A stretch of 64,000 nt of DNA from CAYPHY01 sp964410625 (GTDB lineage Bacteria > Chloroflexota > Anaerolineae > Promineifilales > Promineifilaceae): the NCBI GenBank assembly GCA_964410625.1, contig CAYPHY010000021.1, positions 1 through 64,000 on the forward strand. The letters run 5' to 3'. The notes under the pieces were generated by a model. It saw only the letters and a list, made by a program, of their open reading frames with translations, searched no databases and was not told the origin of the DNA. Shown in pieces: positions 32,661-41,349 of this stretch (positions within the stretch are counted from its first letter, which is position 1; every line of letters begins with the position of its first letter). A program made the position numbers and the translations under genes.

Positions 32661-33662
32661 ATGTTGCGAATTGTTGTAGATGCAATGGGTAGCGACAATC
32701 ACCCTGGGCCGGATGTGGCCGGAGGGGTGATGGCAGCGCGGGAATTTGGCGATACGATCATCCTTGTTGGCGACAGCCAGCGGATCGAGGCGGAGTTGTC
32801 CCAACTGGACACCGCCGGACTTTCGTTGGAAGTGCGCCACGCCAGTGAAGTGATCGAGATGGAAGATAGCCCCTCGGCCGCTGGTCGGGAGAAGCGTGAT
32901 TCTTCAATGCATGTGGGCATGGGGCTGGTGCGGGATGGCGCGGCCGATGCCTTTGTGACCGCCGGTAACACTGGTGGCGCGTTGGCCGTCGCTACGTTGC
33001 GCCAATTGGGGTTAGGGCGGTTGCCGGGGGTGAAGCGTCCGGCATTGGGCGTCATCTTTCCCACCAAGGGGCATCCGTTGCTGATTGACAACGGGGCCAA
33101 TGCTGACTCCAAGCCGGAGTACTTGCTCCAATTTGGGATTATGGGCAGTCTCTATGTCGAGCGGATGCTCAATGTTAGCAGTCCCCGCGTTGCGCTGATC
33201 TCCAATGGGGAAGAAGAAGGCAAAGGCAACTTGCTGATTAAAGAGTCTATTCCCCTGCTGGAGAGTAGCGGCCTGAACTATGTGGGCAATGTGGAGCCGA
33301 AGGAGTTCATTCGCGGCGCGGCCGATGTCGGCGTGACCGATGGTTTCACCGGCAACATTATGATGAAAACGGCCGAGGCTGTGGCCGCCTATATGTCCGA
33401 TAACATCCGCGATTCATTGATGGCGAATCCATTGACGATGCTTGGCGGGCTGTTGGCTCGTCCGGCGTTCCGGCGGGTGCGGCAGGAGCTTAACCCTGAT
33501 GAGGTTGGCGGTGCGCCACTTTTGGGCGTGAACGGGGTTGTCATTATTGCCCATGGACGCTCGAACGCCTATGCGATCAAACAGGCAGTGGGCCAGGCGC
33601 GGCGCATTGTGCAGCGCGGCGTCGTCGAAGCGATTGCACAGGGGATAGTGGTGAGTGGATAG
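32661..33662 (+). CDS. plsX: Phosphate acyltransferase PlsX
   Basis: 333 residues, usual family length. It starts LRIVVDAMGSDNHPG and has ADAFVTAGNTGGALAVA, FPTKGHPLLIDNGANADSKP (split) and ADVGVTDGFTGNIMMKTAE (split), all typical of PlsX. The enzyme converts acyl-ACP to acyl-phosphate for phosphatidic acid synthesis. It is followed 72 bases later by fabF, giving a lipid-synthesis pair. The stop codon lies in the first unit of the next repeat array. Confidence 0.95.
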   Translation: MLRIVVDAMGSDNHPGPDVAGGVMAAREFGDTIILVGDSQRIEAELSQLDTAGLSLEVRHASEVIEMEDSPSAAGREKRDSSMHVGMGLVRDGAADAFVTAGNTGGALAVATLRQLGLGRLPGVKRPALGVIFPTKGHPLLIDNGANADSKPEYLLQFGIMGSLYVERMLNVSSPRVALISNGEEEGKGNLLIKESIPLLESSGLNYVGNVEPKEFIRGAADVGVTDGFTGNIMMKTAEAVAAYMSDNIRDSLMANPLTMLGGLLARPAFRRVRQELNPDEVGGAPLLGVNGVVIIAHGRSNAYAIKQAVGQARRIVQRGVVEAIAQGIVVSG

Positions 33663-33722
33663 TGGAGAGTGGCTAGTGGTTAGCCGAACTATCCACTAGC
33701 CACTAATCACTAACCACTAGCT
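33650..33722. repeat. Inverted 7-bp array between plsX and fabF
   Basis: GTGAGTG, GATAGTG, GAGAGTG, GCTAGTG, GTTAGCC on the left; CTATCCA, CTAGCCA, CTAATCA, CTAACCA, CTAGC on the right. The plsX reading frame enters it for its last two codons. A proper SD (GAGGAGAAGG) for fabF follows it. Confidence 0.9.
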
Positions 33723-33734
33723 TGAGGAGAAGGT

Positions 33735-35015
33735 ATGGCAGAGCAAATGACCGACAGGCGCGGCCGTCCGCGAATTGTGGTGACGGGCATCGGTGTGATC
33801 AGCCCCTTGGGCCACACGGCCGCCGAAAGTTGGGATAGCTTGTTAAACGGCCGCTCAGGCATTGGCCCGATCACCCAGTTTGACACGAGCGGATTTCCCT
33901 GCACCATTGCCGGTGAGGTGAAGGAGTTCGTAGCCAAAGAGTATATGGATTTTAAGGAAGCGCGGCGGATGTCGCGGGCGTCACAGCTAACGGTGGCGGC
34001 GGCGCGGATGGCGATGGATGATGCGGCACTGCCGGAGAGCGAGATGGGCAGCGAACGCACCGGCGTCCTCGTTGGCACGGGGATGGGCGGCTTTGAAATG
34101 GCCGATGCGAATGCCCAACTATTACGCAACAAAGGCGTCGGCCGCGTCAGCCCCTTTGCTGTCACCGGTGCATTGCCCAATATGCCCAGCCACCATGTCA
34201 GCGTGATGACCGGCGCAAAGGGGCCAATTAGCACGGTGGTCTCCGCTTGCGCAACGGGGACTCAGGCCATTGGTGAGGCGGCCGAGTTTATCCGTCGTGG
34301 TGTGGCCGACCGCGTCTTTGCCGGTGGGGTCGAGGGGTTGATCCATGAAGCGGCGGTGGCTGGTTTTGCCGCCATGCGTGCGCTGGCCACGCGCTTTAAC
34401 GATGAGCCGGAACGGGCCAGTCGGCCGTTTGACAAAGACCGCGATGGCTTTGTCCTCAGCGAAGGGGCGGGAATTGTCGTCTTAGAGCGCCTCGATCAGG
34501 CATTGGCCCGTGGAGCGCATATCTATGCCGAGTTATTGGGTCACGCCTCCTCCTCCGATGCCTTTCACGTTGCTGCGCCAGACCCGGACGCTGCGGGGGC
34601 GGTGCGTGCCATGCGTTGGGCTATCGAGGATGCTGGCCTAAGCCCGATGGAGGTTGATTATATTAACGCCCATGGCACATCCACACCGGCCAATGATACG
34701 ACTGAGACGCTGGCGATCAAGCGACTCTTTGGTGAATACGCCTATGAAATTCCGGTCAGTAGTAGTAAATCGATATTAGGCCATGCGATGGGTGGCGCGG
34801 GGGCAATTGAGGCAGTTTTTTGCATCCAGTCGCTCGAACAGGGCATTATCCCACCAACCTGGAATTATGAAACACCTGATCCGGAGTGTGATCTGGATTA
34901 TGTCCCGAACGCTCCACGTGCGGCCGATATCCGAGTGACGCTCTCCAACTCCTTCGGCCTCGGCGGACAGAACGCCTGTTTGGTGTTGGGAAAGTATCAG
35001 AATGGAAAAAGATGA
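33735..35015 (+). CDS. fabF: 3-oxoacyl-ACP synthase II
   Basis: 426 residues from an ATG with GAGGAGAAGGT upstream. It starts RIVVTGIGVISPLG. The catalytic Cys is in VVSACATGTQAIG, the two His in NAHGTSTPANDTTET and KSILGHAMGGAGAIEA, and the Lys lies in the same segment; the C-terminal SNSFGLGGQNACLV is standard. It condenses malonyl-ACP with a growing acyl-ACP. It lies directly after plsX; no acpP gene separates them, which is a departure from the common plsX-fabD-fabG-acpP-fabF order. Confidence 0.95.
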   Translation: MAEQMTDRRGRPRIVVTGIGVISPLGHTAAESWDSLLNGRSGIGPITQFDTSGFPCTIAGEVKEFVAKEYMDFKEARRMSRASQLTVAAARMAMDDAALPESEMGSERTGVLVGTGMGGFEMADANAQLLRNKGVGRVSPFAVTGALPNMPSHHVSVMTGAKGPISTVVSACATGTQAIGEAAEFIRRGVADRVFAGGVEGLIHEAAVAGFAAMRALATRFNDEPERASRPFDKDRDGFVLSEGAGIVVLERLDQALARGAHIYAELLGHASSSDAFHVAAPDPDAAGAVRAMRWAIEDAGLSPMEVDYINAHGTSTPANDTTETLAIKRLFGEYAYEIPVSSSKSILGHAMGGAGAIEAVFCIQSLEQGIIPPTWNYETPDPECDLDYVPNAPRAADIRVTLSNSFGLGGQNACLVLGKYQNGKR

Positions 35016-35100
35016 GATTGGGAGAGTGGGAGATTGAGAGACTTTAGCCTTCAGTCTCCCACTCTCTTACTCTCCCAATCGCTCACTCTCTTAATCTCTT
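35012..35100. repeat. Inverted 8-bp array
   Basis: GAGATTGG, GAGAGTGG, GAGATTGA, GAGACTTT on the left; CAGTCTCC, CACTCTCT, TACTCTCC, CAATCGCT, CACTCTCT, TAATCTCT on the right. It ends exactly at the next ATG (35101), leaving no room for an SD site. Confidence 0.9.
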
Positions 35101-35841
35101 ATGGTAGTACTACGCGACGAACAACGAATCGCCCGTTTGCGGCGGATCAGCCAATATCTCAACCTGGCGGCAATGGCGGCGTTGATAGCCGGGTTGGTGA
35201 TGATCTTTTTTACCAACGACGCCAACATCTTTTTATATCAACTGATCGCCCTGATCGTCGGTTGGGGGCTTTCGCAAATCGGCCTCTACCTGGCACATCG
35301 CTATCTACGCAGCCCGCGCCCGGACCAGGTGTTGGACAAGGCGTTGCGCAAGGCGGCGCGGAAGGACGGCCGTCTTTACCATTACCTCTTGCCCGCGTCC
35401 CATGTCTTACTAATGCCGGCGGGGATTCTCGTTTTTGTGACCAAATTCCAAACGGGGCGGATCACGGCCGAAGGTGACAAATGGCGACATTCCGGTGTGG
35501 GGATGCGTCGTTTTTTTGCTCAGGAAGGGTTAGGCAACCCTACTCGCGAGGCAGAAGCTCAAGTGCAGGCGTTGAGCGACTATGTGAAGAAGAGTGCGCC
35601 AGATGTGGATGTGGACGCCGTACCTATTGAGCCGGTGATTGTTTTCACCGCGCCAAATATTACGGAGTTGGACACCAAAAATTCGCGCATTCCGGCGTTA
35701 CACCAGAGCAAGCTGAACGGTTTTATGCGCCAATGGCGCGACCGGAGCAAACCCATGCCACCAGAACTCTATAATAAGGTGCGTGCTGCCCTTGACCAAA
35801 AGGCAGCGCACTTAATGGAAGTGGTAGAAGAGGACAATTGA
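35101..35841 (+). CDS. Membrane protein with degenerate NERD-like (nuclease-related) domain
   Basis: 246 residues. Two membrane helices near 20-40 and 45-63 are followed by a cytoplasmic domain. Residues 98-200 resemble NERD domains: LPASHVLLMPAGILVFVTKF, QTGRITAEGDKW, NPTREAEAQVQAL and PVIVFTAP. In active NERD proteins the strand reads roughly VIExK; here it is VFVTKF, so the acidic residue is missing while the Lys remains, and nuclease activity is doubtful. It is preceded directly by a hairpin array without an SD, and followed 43 bases later by phoU. A phosphate-related role is not indicated by its own sequence. Confidence 0.55.
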   Translation: MVVLRDEQRIARLRRISQYLNLAAMAALIAGLVMIFFTNDANIFLYQLIALIVGWGLSQIGLYLAHRYLRSPRPDQVLDKALRKAARKDGRLYHYLLPASHVLLMPAGILVFVTKFQTGRITAEGDKWRHSGVGMRRFFAQEGLGNPTREAEAQVQALSDYVKKSAPDVDVDAVPIEPVIVFTAPNITELDTKNSRIPALHQSKLNGFMRQWRDRSKPMPPELYNKVRAALDQKAAHLMEVVEEDN

Positions 35842-35882
35842 TAATTGCCAATTGCCAATAATCAATTGTCCATTGACAACAA
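35836..35882. repeat. 7-bp array between the NERD-like gene and phoU
   Basis: GATAATT, GCCAATT, GCCAATA, ATCAATT, GTCCATT, GACAACA. The same family appears translated within the gene at 27140-27232. It includes the last codon of the upstream gene. Confidence 0.75.
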
Positions 35883-35884
35883 CC

Positions 35885-36565
35885 ATGTCACTCCCAACCC
35901 GTTCGCTACTGGATCGTCATCTAAATGAGCTACAAAGCGACGTGCTGCGTATGGCTAGTTTGGTGGATGTTGCCATTGAAAAGACGATGGAGGCGCTGAC
36001 CAATAGCGACATTCAATTGGCCCAGGAGGTTATTGTCGGTGATAGTCTGATCAACAGCATCCGGCTGAAGATCGAAGACGATGCCCAGCTTGTGCTTTCC
36101 ACGCAGCAGCCACTGGCACGCGACTTGCGGACGATTATCGCGGCAATCCATATTGCTACTGAGCTAGAGCGGATGGGCGATCATGCGGCCGGTATCTCCC
36201 AGTTGGTGACGCGGATGGAAGGCAATCCAGCCATCGCCCATTGGCCGCGATTGCCGAAAATGACCAAACGCGCCCGGCAGATGCTGCAACAAGGGATTCA
36301 GGCCTTTGTGGAGCATGATTCACAACTCGCCTTACATTTGGTCCGTCGCGATGACAAGTTGGACAAGCATTACCGTAAGTTGTTTGAAGAAAGTTTGTCC
36401 AGACTAACCCAGATGAGCGATCCGGAGCAAATCCAGGCCTTTACCTTTATGCTGTGGATTGGGCATAATCTGGAGCGAATCGGCGACCGGGCGACGAATA
36501 TCGCTGAACGGGTTATTTTTATGACCACGGGGCAGTTTACGGAGATTACGGAAGAAGCAGGGTGA
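35885..36565 (+). CDS. phoU: Phosphate-signalling protein PhoU
   Basis: 226 residues from ATG 35885; the longer frame from 35852 lies in the repeat. The protein is all-helical with the two PhoU repeats: HLNELQSDVLRMASLVDVAI at the start, AIHIATELERMGDHAAGISQ in the first half and FMLWIGHNLERIGDRATNIA in the second (metal-binding ExxRxxDxAxNI pattern). PhoU restrains the Pst phosphate importer and PhoR kinase. No pst or phoBR gene is in the window, so it is detached from its usual operon. Confidence 0.92.
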   Translation: MSLPTRSLLDRHLNELQSDVLRMASLVDVAIEKTMEALTNSDIQLAQEVIVGDSLINSIRLKIEDDAQLVLSTQQPLARDLRTIIAAIHIATELERMGDHAAGISQLVTRMEGNPAIAHWPRLPKMTKRARQMLQQGIQAFVEHDSQLALHLVRRDDKLDKHYRKLFEESLSRLTQMSDPEQIQAFTFMLWIGHNLERIGDRATNIAERVIFMTTGQFTEITEEAG

Positions 36566-36620
36566 AGGGTGAAGGATGAGGGCTGAATTTCATCCTTCAT
36601 CCCTCATCCTTCATCCTTGA
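36562..36620. repeat. Inverted 7-bp array after phoU
   Basis: GGTGAAG, GGTGAAG, GATGAGG, GCTGAAT on the left; CATCCTT, CATCCCT, CATCCTT, CATCCTT on the right. Same family as 20977-21075. Confidence 0.85.
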
Positions 36621-36625
36621 CAGAG

Positions 36626-36653
36626 TTGACAACTGTGACGGATTCACTACAAT
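36626..36653 (+). promoter_or_regulatory. Promoter of the branched-chain amino-acid transporter genes
   Basis: TTGACA (36626-36631), 16-base spacer, TACAAT (36648-36653). The predicted start near 36660 leaves a 240-base leader before the binding-protein gene. The leader carries an AGGAGG at 36720 with an in-frame short ORF from TTG 36731 that ends by an ATGA overlap at 36898. Confidence 0.65.
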
Positions 36654-36897
36654 TCTGGTTCCACAGAACGAGAGAGATTGGGTCTTCTTCATCGCAGCAA
36701 CGTCATACATTTCTAGAAGAGGAGGTGAGTTTGCACTGTAAATCAATAGAAGTTAGGTCCGTGATGGATAGACCAGGAATAGATGTCAATCATTTTCTGT
36801 GGTGTAGGTCGGCGGCCGCGTCCTTTGGATGTTTGCCCTTCGACCAGAGTATGTGTGATTCCCCTATTACTGTTTCAAGAGTGAGGAGAAGAATTTC

Positions 36898-38259
36898 ATG
36901 AAACGCATTGCTTTGTTTCTAACTTTGTTACTGTCACTGATGCTGATCCTTTCAGCGTGTGGTGGCACGGCCCAGGCTCCTGAGGAGCCGGTGGCAACGG
37001 AAGCTCCGGCTGAGGAACCAGCGGAAGAACCCGCCGAGGAACCGGCCGAAGAGCCTGCTGAGGAACCGGCGGAAGAACCCGCCGAGGAACCGGCCGAGGA
37101 ACCGGCTGAAGAGCCAGCCTCCATGGAATGCACCGATGAAATCGGCTGTGTGGAAGTTGCGCCCGGCGAGGCTATTCAGATTGCTTCCGCGCTGGTTATC
37201 TCCGGCCCGAACGCTGACCTGGGGCTTGACTCGCAGCGTGGCGTCGAGTTAGCAATTCAGTTCCGCGGCGAAGTGGCTGGGCATCCGGTTGAGCTGCAGG
37301 CGTTTGACGAGGGTTGCGCGGCCGAAGGCGGCCAGACCGCTGCCTCCCAGGTCGTTTCCAACCCGCAAATCGTCGCCCTGATCGGTACAAGCTGCTCTGG
37401 CGCGGGCGTCCCGGCGGCGCAGATCACTTCCGACGCCGGTTACGCGATGATCTCCCCGTCCAATACTTCCCCGGCGTTGACCGACCCCGAGCAGGCGTGG
37501 CGTCCTGGCTATCTGCGTACCGCCCACAACGACTTGATTCAGGGCGCGGCGATGGCCGACTTTGCCTATAACGAGTTGGGCGTGACCAGCGCAGCGGCCA
37601 TCCATGATGGCGACCCCTACACCGAAGGTCTGGCTCGCGCGTTCGCCGATGCCTTTGAAGAACTGGGTGGCACCATCGTCGCCTTTGAAGCGGAAGCGGC
37701 CGACGCGACCAACGTCGAACCGTTGCTGACGACGATTGCCGCGTCCGAACCGGAGTTCGTCTTCTTCCCGGTCTTTATCCCGTTGGGTTCCCTGATCGCC
37801 ACCACCGCACGGACCACCCCTGGTCTGGAAGATGTTGTCTTCCTGGCTGCGGCCGATGGTATTCTCTCGCCCAGCTTCTTGGAGAACGCCGGTAATGCGG
37901 CCGAGGGCATGTATGCTTCCGGTCCAGACCTGAGCTTCGAGAACCAGTTCTATGAGAGTGAGTTCCTCCCCGCCTACATGGAAGCGTATGGTGTTGAGCC
38001 AACGGCCGCTTTCCATGCCCATTCCTTTGACGCCGCCAACATGGTCTTTGACGCCATTGAAGCGGTCGCGCAAGTCGGTGAGGATGGGACGCTGTTGATC
38101 GGCCGTCAGGCGTTGCGTGACGCACTCTATGCCACCTCCGGCTTTGAGGGCATCACCGGGACGCTCACTTGTGACGAATATGGCGACTGTGCCGATGCGC
38201 GGATTTCGGTTAGCGAAGTAACCGGTGGCGAGTTTGCCCGCATCTGGCCATCGGAATAA
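36898..38259 (+). CDS. Branched-chain amino-acid ABC transporter binding lipoprotein
   Basis: 453 residues from ATG 36898 (GAGGAG 10 bases upstream). Signal peptide and lipobox LSAC place the lipid on Cys21. Residues 39-74 are nine EEPA-type tetrapeptide repeats, a flexible stalk. From residue 85 a type 1 periplasmic-binding fold follows: ASALVISGPNADLGLDSQRG (split), VSNPQIVALIGTSCSGAG, MISPSNTSPALTD, AIHDGDPYTEGLARAFADAF (split). It heads a complete set with livH, livM, livG and livF. Substrate is probably Leu/Ile/Val or a related amino acid or amide; the family also includes urea and short amide binders, so this is not certain. Confidence 0.88.
   Translation: MKRIALFLTLLLSLMLILSACGGTAQAPEEPVATEAPAEEPAEEPAEEPAEEPAEEPAEEPAEEPAEEPAEEPASMECTDEIGCVEVAPGEAIQIASALVISGPNADLGLDSQRGVELAIQFRGEVAGHPVELQAFDEGCAAEGGQTAASQVVSNPQIVALIGTSCSGAGVPAAQITSDAGYAMISPSNTSPALTDPEQAWRPGYLRTAHNDLIQGAAMADFAYNELGVTSAAAIHDGDPYTEGLARAFADAFEELGGTIVAFEAEAADATNVEPLLTTIAASEPEFVFFPVFIPLGSLIATTARTTPGLEDVVFLAAADGILSPSFLENAGNAAEGMYASGPDLSFENQFYESEFLPAYMEAYGVEPTAAFHAHSFDAANMVFDAIEAVAQVGEDGTLLIGRQALRDALYATSGFEGITGTLTCDEYGDCADARISVSEVTGGEFARIWPSE
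37012..37119 (+). repeat. Nine 12-bp coding repeats (EEPA)
   Basis: Nine consecutive degenerate 12-base units of the form GAGGAACCGGCC encode the EEPA stalk of the binding protein. Third-position differences between units show that the array is selected at protein level, though copy number could change by slippage without a frameshift. Confidence 0.9.
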
Positions 38260-38301
38260 TAATGCCGATAAGCTTATCGAGAGTGTTCGTTTATTTAGCC
38301 A

Positions 38302-38379
38302 ACGATCAGCATCTTATCTGATCGTCTAACAATGCATGGAACAGGCTCTGGAAATACAGCAGTATCTCCAGAGCCTGTT
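38302..38379 (+). terminator. Two hairpins between the binding-protein gene and livH
   Basis: ACGATCAG/CTGATCGT at 38302-38325 has an 8-base loop. AACAGGCTCTGGA/TCCAGAGCCTGTT at 38340-38379 is a perfect 13-bp stem followed by TTTG. The second is a likely partial terminator that lowers permease and ATPase expression relative to the binding protein, a common arrangement. Confidence 0.75.
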
Positions 38380-38445
38380 TTGCCAAGATAGAGACGTTGC
38401 CTATCTCTATCAGCCAGTCATTTGTGTAATTGTGGAGCATGGAAT

Positions 38446-39537
38446 ATGGCCCAATTGACTCAGCGTATCACGCTAAAAGACAAGGACATAGATTGGATCG
38501 GTATTGCCCTGTGGCTCTTCCGAGCCGTAATCATTGGCTTGGTTCTCTACGGTACCTTTGCCAAGCTTTTCTTAAACCGTGGCACCACCTATACGGGTGA
38601 TGATTGGATTGATTTTATTGCCTCTGGTCTATCACAGGGGGGATTATACGCGCTCATCGCCCTCGGTTATACGATGGTTTACGGCATATTATTCATGATT
38701 AATTTCGCCCACGGTGAATTTTTTATGTCGGGGGCAATGACATCTACTATCCTGGTTGCCGGGCCATTGGCCGCCTCCGGCTTTTTAGATTCGTACCCCA
38801 TTATCGGCCTCATCCTCATCCTCGTTGTTTCTATGTTTACCTCGGTCGTGGTGGCCTTGTTGACTGAGCGCATTGCTTACCGGCCGTTGCGTCGTGCCCC
38901 ACGCCTGGTGCCACTGATCACCGCCATTGGTGCATCCTTCTTCTGGCAATACTTCTTCGCCGGTCTCTTTGGCACCGCCATCAAACCCTTCCCCGTCCCA
39001 GAAATTCTGCAAGGGCGCGTGTTCATCTTCGGGCTTGATTTCTTAAAAACCCGCGTCGTCGTCATGGCAATTAGCATCCTGATGTTGATTGGTCTGTATC
39101 TATTTGTGATGCGTACCCGCACAGGAAAGGCGATCCGCGCGGTGGCCGAAAATAAAGATGTGGCGGCGTTGATGGGTATTGACGTCGATCGCACGATTGC
39201 TACCACCTTTGCCATTGGCGCGGCAATGGCCGGGGCCGCGGCCGTCCTCTGGGGCCTCGTTTTCCAACAAGTCCATTTCTTCATGGGCTTTGTGCCGGGG
39301 ATTAAGGCGTTTACGGCCGCTGTTCTTGGCGGCATTGGCAGTATCCCTGGGGCGGCGTTGGGCGGATTGTTCCTCGGTGTGATCGAGGCCGTCGGCCCGC
39401 CGCTTTTCCTGGAAGGGTTGGGCGTACCAGGCGCGCACCAGTTGAAAGATGTAACCGCCTTTACCTTGCTGGTGCTGGTGCTGATCTTCCGCCCGCAGGG
39501 TATTCTCGGCGAACGGCTGGCGGAGACAAAGGCGTAG
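38446..39537 (+). CDS. livH: Branched-chain amino-acid ABC permease LivH
   Basis: 363 residues from ATG 38446. A 45-residue N-terminal extension with one extra helix precedes the LivH core. The core has SGLSQGGLYALIALGYTMVY then GILFMINFAHGEFFMSGA, followed by the permease motif RAVAENKDVAALMGIDVDRT (split) and a final FRPQGILGE. It pairs with LivM in the membrane. It follows the binding protein by 186 bases holding two hairpins. Confidence 0.92.
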   Translation: MAQLTQRITLKDKDIDWIGIALWLFRAVIIGLVLYGTFAKLFLNRGTTYTGDDWIDFIASGLSQGGLYALIALGYTMVYGILFMINFAHGEFFMSGAMTSTILVAGPLAASGFLDSYPIIGLILILVVSMFTSVVVALLTERIAYRPLRRAPRLVPLITAIGASFFWQYFFAGLFGTAIKPFPVPEILQGRVFIFGLDFLKTRVVVMAISILMLIGLYLFVMRTRTGKAIRAVAENKDVAALMGIDVDRTIATTFAIGAAMAGAAAVLWGLVFQQVHFFMGFVPGIKAFTAAVLGGIGSIPGAALGGLFLGVIEAVGPPLFLEGLGVPGAHQLKDVTAFTLLVLVLIFRPQGILGERLAETKA

Positions 39538-39544
39538 TTGGCGT

Positions 39545-39576
39545 AGTTATTAGAGATTGGGAGATTAGAGATTTAA
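39545..39576. repeat. Single-arm 8-bp array between livH and livM
   Basis: TAGAGATTG, GGAGATTA, GAGATTTA units without a complementary arm fill most of the 55-base gap. Confidence 0.55.
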
Positions 39577-39592
39577 AAAGGCGGATATTCGT

Positions 39593-41326
39593 ATGGGACA
39601 ATTGAACCTCTCTAATACGATTCGTATGGGTTTGTTGGCCGGGTTGGTGGTGCTGGGCATCAGCATCATTGGGATGGTTGTGGCGTTCGATGAACGGCCG
39701 ATTGTCATCGGTTGGGTGACGCTCGGCGAGGTTTTATTATTCGGCGCCTCAGCTTTCGTTGGTTATAGGGTGGCCAGCGACTATGATAGCGGCAGGAAAC
39801 AACCAGTGGCCGCGCTGATCAGAGGGTTGGTGGCCGGATTGGCCACCGGTCTGCCCCCCGTTTTGCTTGTCCTGCTGACATTGGCCTGGCCCAACATTCG
39901 CAGCTATTTTGTCAATGTATCGCCCGCATTGGTTGATGTGCTGACCTTCGGCCGTGATAATTTGCAAGGCAGCCTGTTGCTAGTGGCGAGCATGGGGGTG
40001 TTGGGGCTACTGGGCGCGCTGTTTTATTTGCTGCCGAGGCGTATTCAACGGCCGATCTTTACCGGGCTGGCCGCTACCTTGCTCATCGGTGTTTTCTCCG
40101 AGGTCCCACTCAACATCCTGCGCCAGATTGCCTCGCGCCAATTAATTGCGTCCCTCTTTGGTACCAAAGGTATGACTGTCCTGGCGGCCGTGTGGGTCTT
40201 TATTATTGCAGCATTGCTCTCCTTTGTGTGGAGTGCCTGGGGAGCAGCCCGTTACCGGCAGTTCAAGGCCGGATTGTCACCACAGCAACAGAAGCAGACC
40301 AGTTGGATTGTGCGCATCCTGGGACTCGCCGTATTGTTGATTTTGCCCTGGATTTCCGGTGTGTTTCTGACCGACATCCTCGACCGCGTTGGCATCTTTA
40401 TCTTGATGGGCTTAGGTCTGAATATCGTTGTTGGCTTTGCCGGACTGCTCGACCTCGGATATGTCGCCTTTTTTGCGATAGGCGCATATACGATGGGCTT
40501 GATGACGTCAACTGGTGAGTTGGGCCTGGGGCTTCCCTTTTGGGTCGCCTTGCCTATCTCGGTGGTGGCCTCGACGGTAGCCGGTATTATTTTAGGTATT
40601 CCTGTGTTGCGCGTGCGCGGCGACTATCTGGCGATTATCACCCTCGGTTTTGGCGAGATTATCCGCGTCCTGGTCCGTTCAGACCTATTGAAGGGCGTGA
40701 TTGGCGGCGCACAGGGGATTTTGCAGATCGGCCGTCCGGAAGTCGGCAGCTTCACCTTTATCCAACCACAACACTATTACTATCTAATCCTCGCCGGTTG
40801 CTTCCTGGCCGCTTTTGTTTCCTGGCGACTGCGTGATGCACGGCTGGGCAGGCGTTGGATGGCGATGCGCGAGGATGAATCGGTCGCGGAGGCGGTTGGT
40901 ATCCATCTGGTGAACACGAAGTTGCTCGCCTTCGCCATTGGTGCGGCCTTCTCTGGCCTGGCCGGGGCGATCTTTGCTTCCCGCCTCGGTTCCATCTTCC
41001 CCAACAGTTTTGAACTGCTCATTTCACTCAGCGTGCTGGCGTTGATCATCGTTGGTGGGATGGGTAGCCTGCCCGGCGTGATCGTCGGCGCATTTGTCCT
41101 GGTTGGGATGCCGGAGCTACTGCGCGAGTTTGAGGAGTATCGCCTGTTGATGTATGGGGTGTTGCTCATCGCCACCATGCTCTTGCGGCCGGAAGGTCTC
41201 TGGCCTTCGCCCATTCGTCGCCTGGAGTTGCATGCACAAATGGATGAGACTACCGGCCGGGTGGGTGAGGCGGAAACAGAGGTGGAACCATCCAACGTTC
41301 CCCAAGAAGTACAGCCGATTGTTTAG
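39593..41326 (+). CDS. livM: Branched-chain amino-acid ABC permease LivM with long N-terminal membrane extension
   Basis: 577 residues, about 200 longer than usual LivM. The LivM core starts near residue 240 with ILMGLGLNIVVGFAGLLDLG then YVAFFAIGAYTMG, and includes RVRGDYLAIITLGFGEIIR, the permease motif MREDESVAEAVGIHLVNTKL (split) and GLAGAIFASRLG. The first 230 residues hold about six further helices with no family I recognise. The tail after the last helix is acidic and hydrophilic. The extension may be a fused integral-membrane module. Confidence 0.88.
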   Translation: MGQLNLSNTIRMGLLAGLVVLGISIIGMVVAFDERPIVIGWVTLGEVLLFGASAFVGYRVASDYDSGRKQPVAALIRGLVAGLATGLPPVLLVLLTLAWPNIRSYFVNVSPALVDVLTFGRDNLQGSLLLVASMGVLGLLGALFYLLPRRIQRPIFTGLAATLLIGVFSEVPLNILRQIASRQLIASLFGTKGMTVLAAVWVFIIAALLSFVWSAWGAARYRQFKAGLSPQQQKQTSWIVRILGLAVLLILPWISGVFLTDILDRVGIFILMGLGLNIVVGFAGLLDLGYVAFFAIGAYTMGLMTSTGELGLGLPFWVALPISVVASTVAGIILGIPVLRVRGDYLAIITLGFGEIIRVLVRSDLLKGVIGGAQGILQIGRPEVGSFTFIQPQHYYYLILAGCFLAAFVSWRLRDARLGRRWMAMREDESVAEAVGIHLVNTKLLAFAIGAAFSGLAGAIFASRLGSIFPNSFELLISLSVLALIIVGGMGSLPGVIVGAFVLVGMPELLREFEEYRLLMYGVLLIATMLLRPEGLWPSPIRRLELHAQMDETTGRVGEAETEVEPSNVPQEVQPIV

Positions 41327-41349
41327 GAAGCGAACGGCAAATGGTGAGC

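Noticed and set aside
36867..37133. Minus-strand frame encoding a long AGSS repeat
   Set aside because: It is the antisense reading of the EEPA coding repeats of the binding protein.
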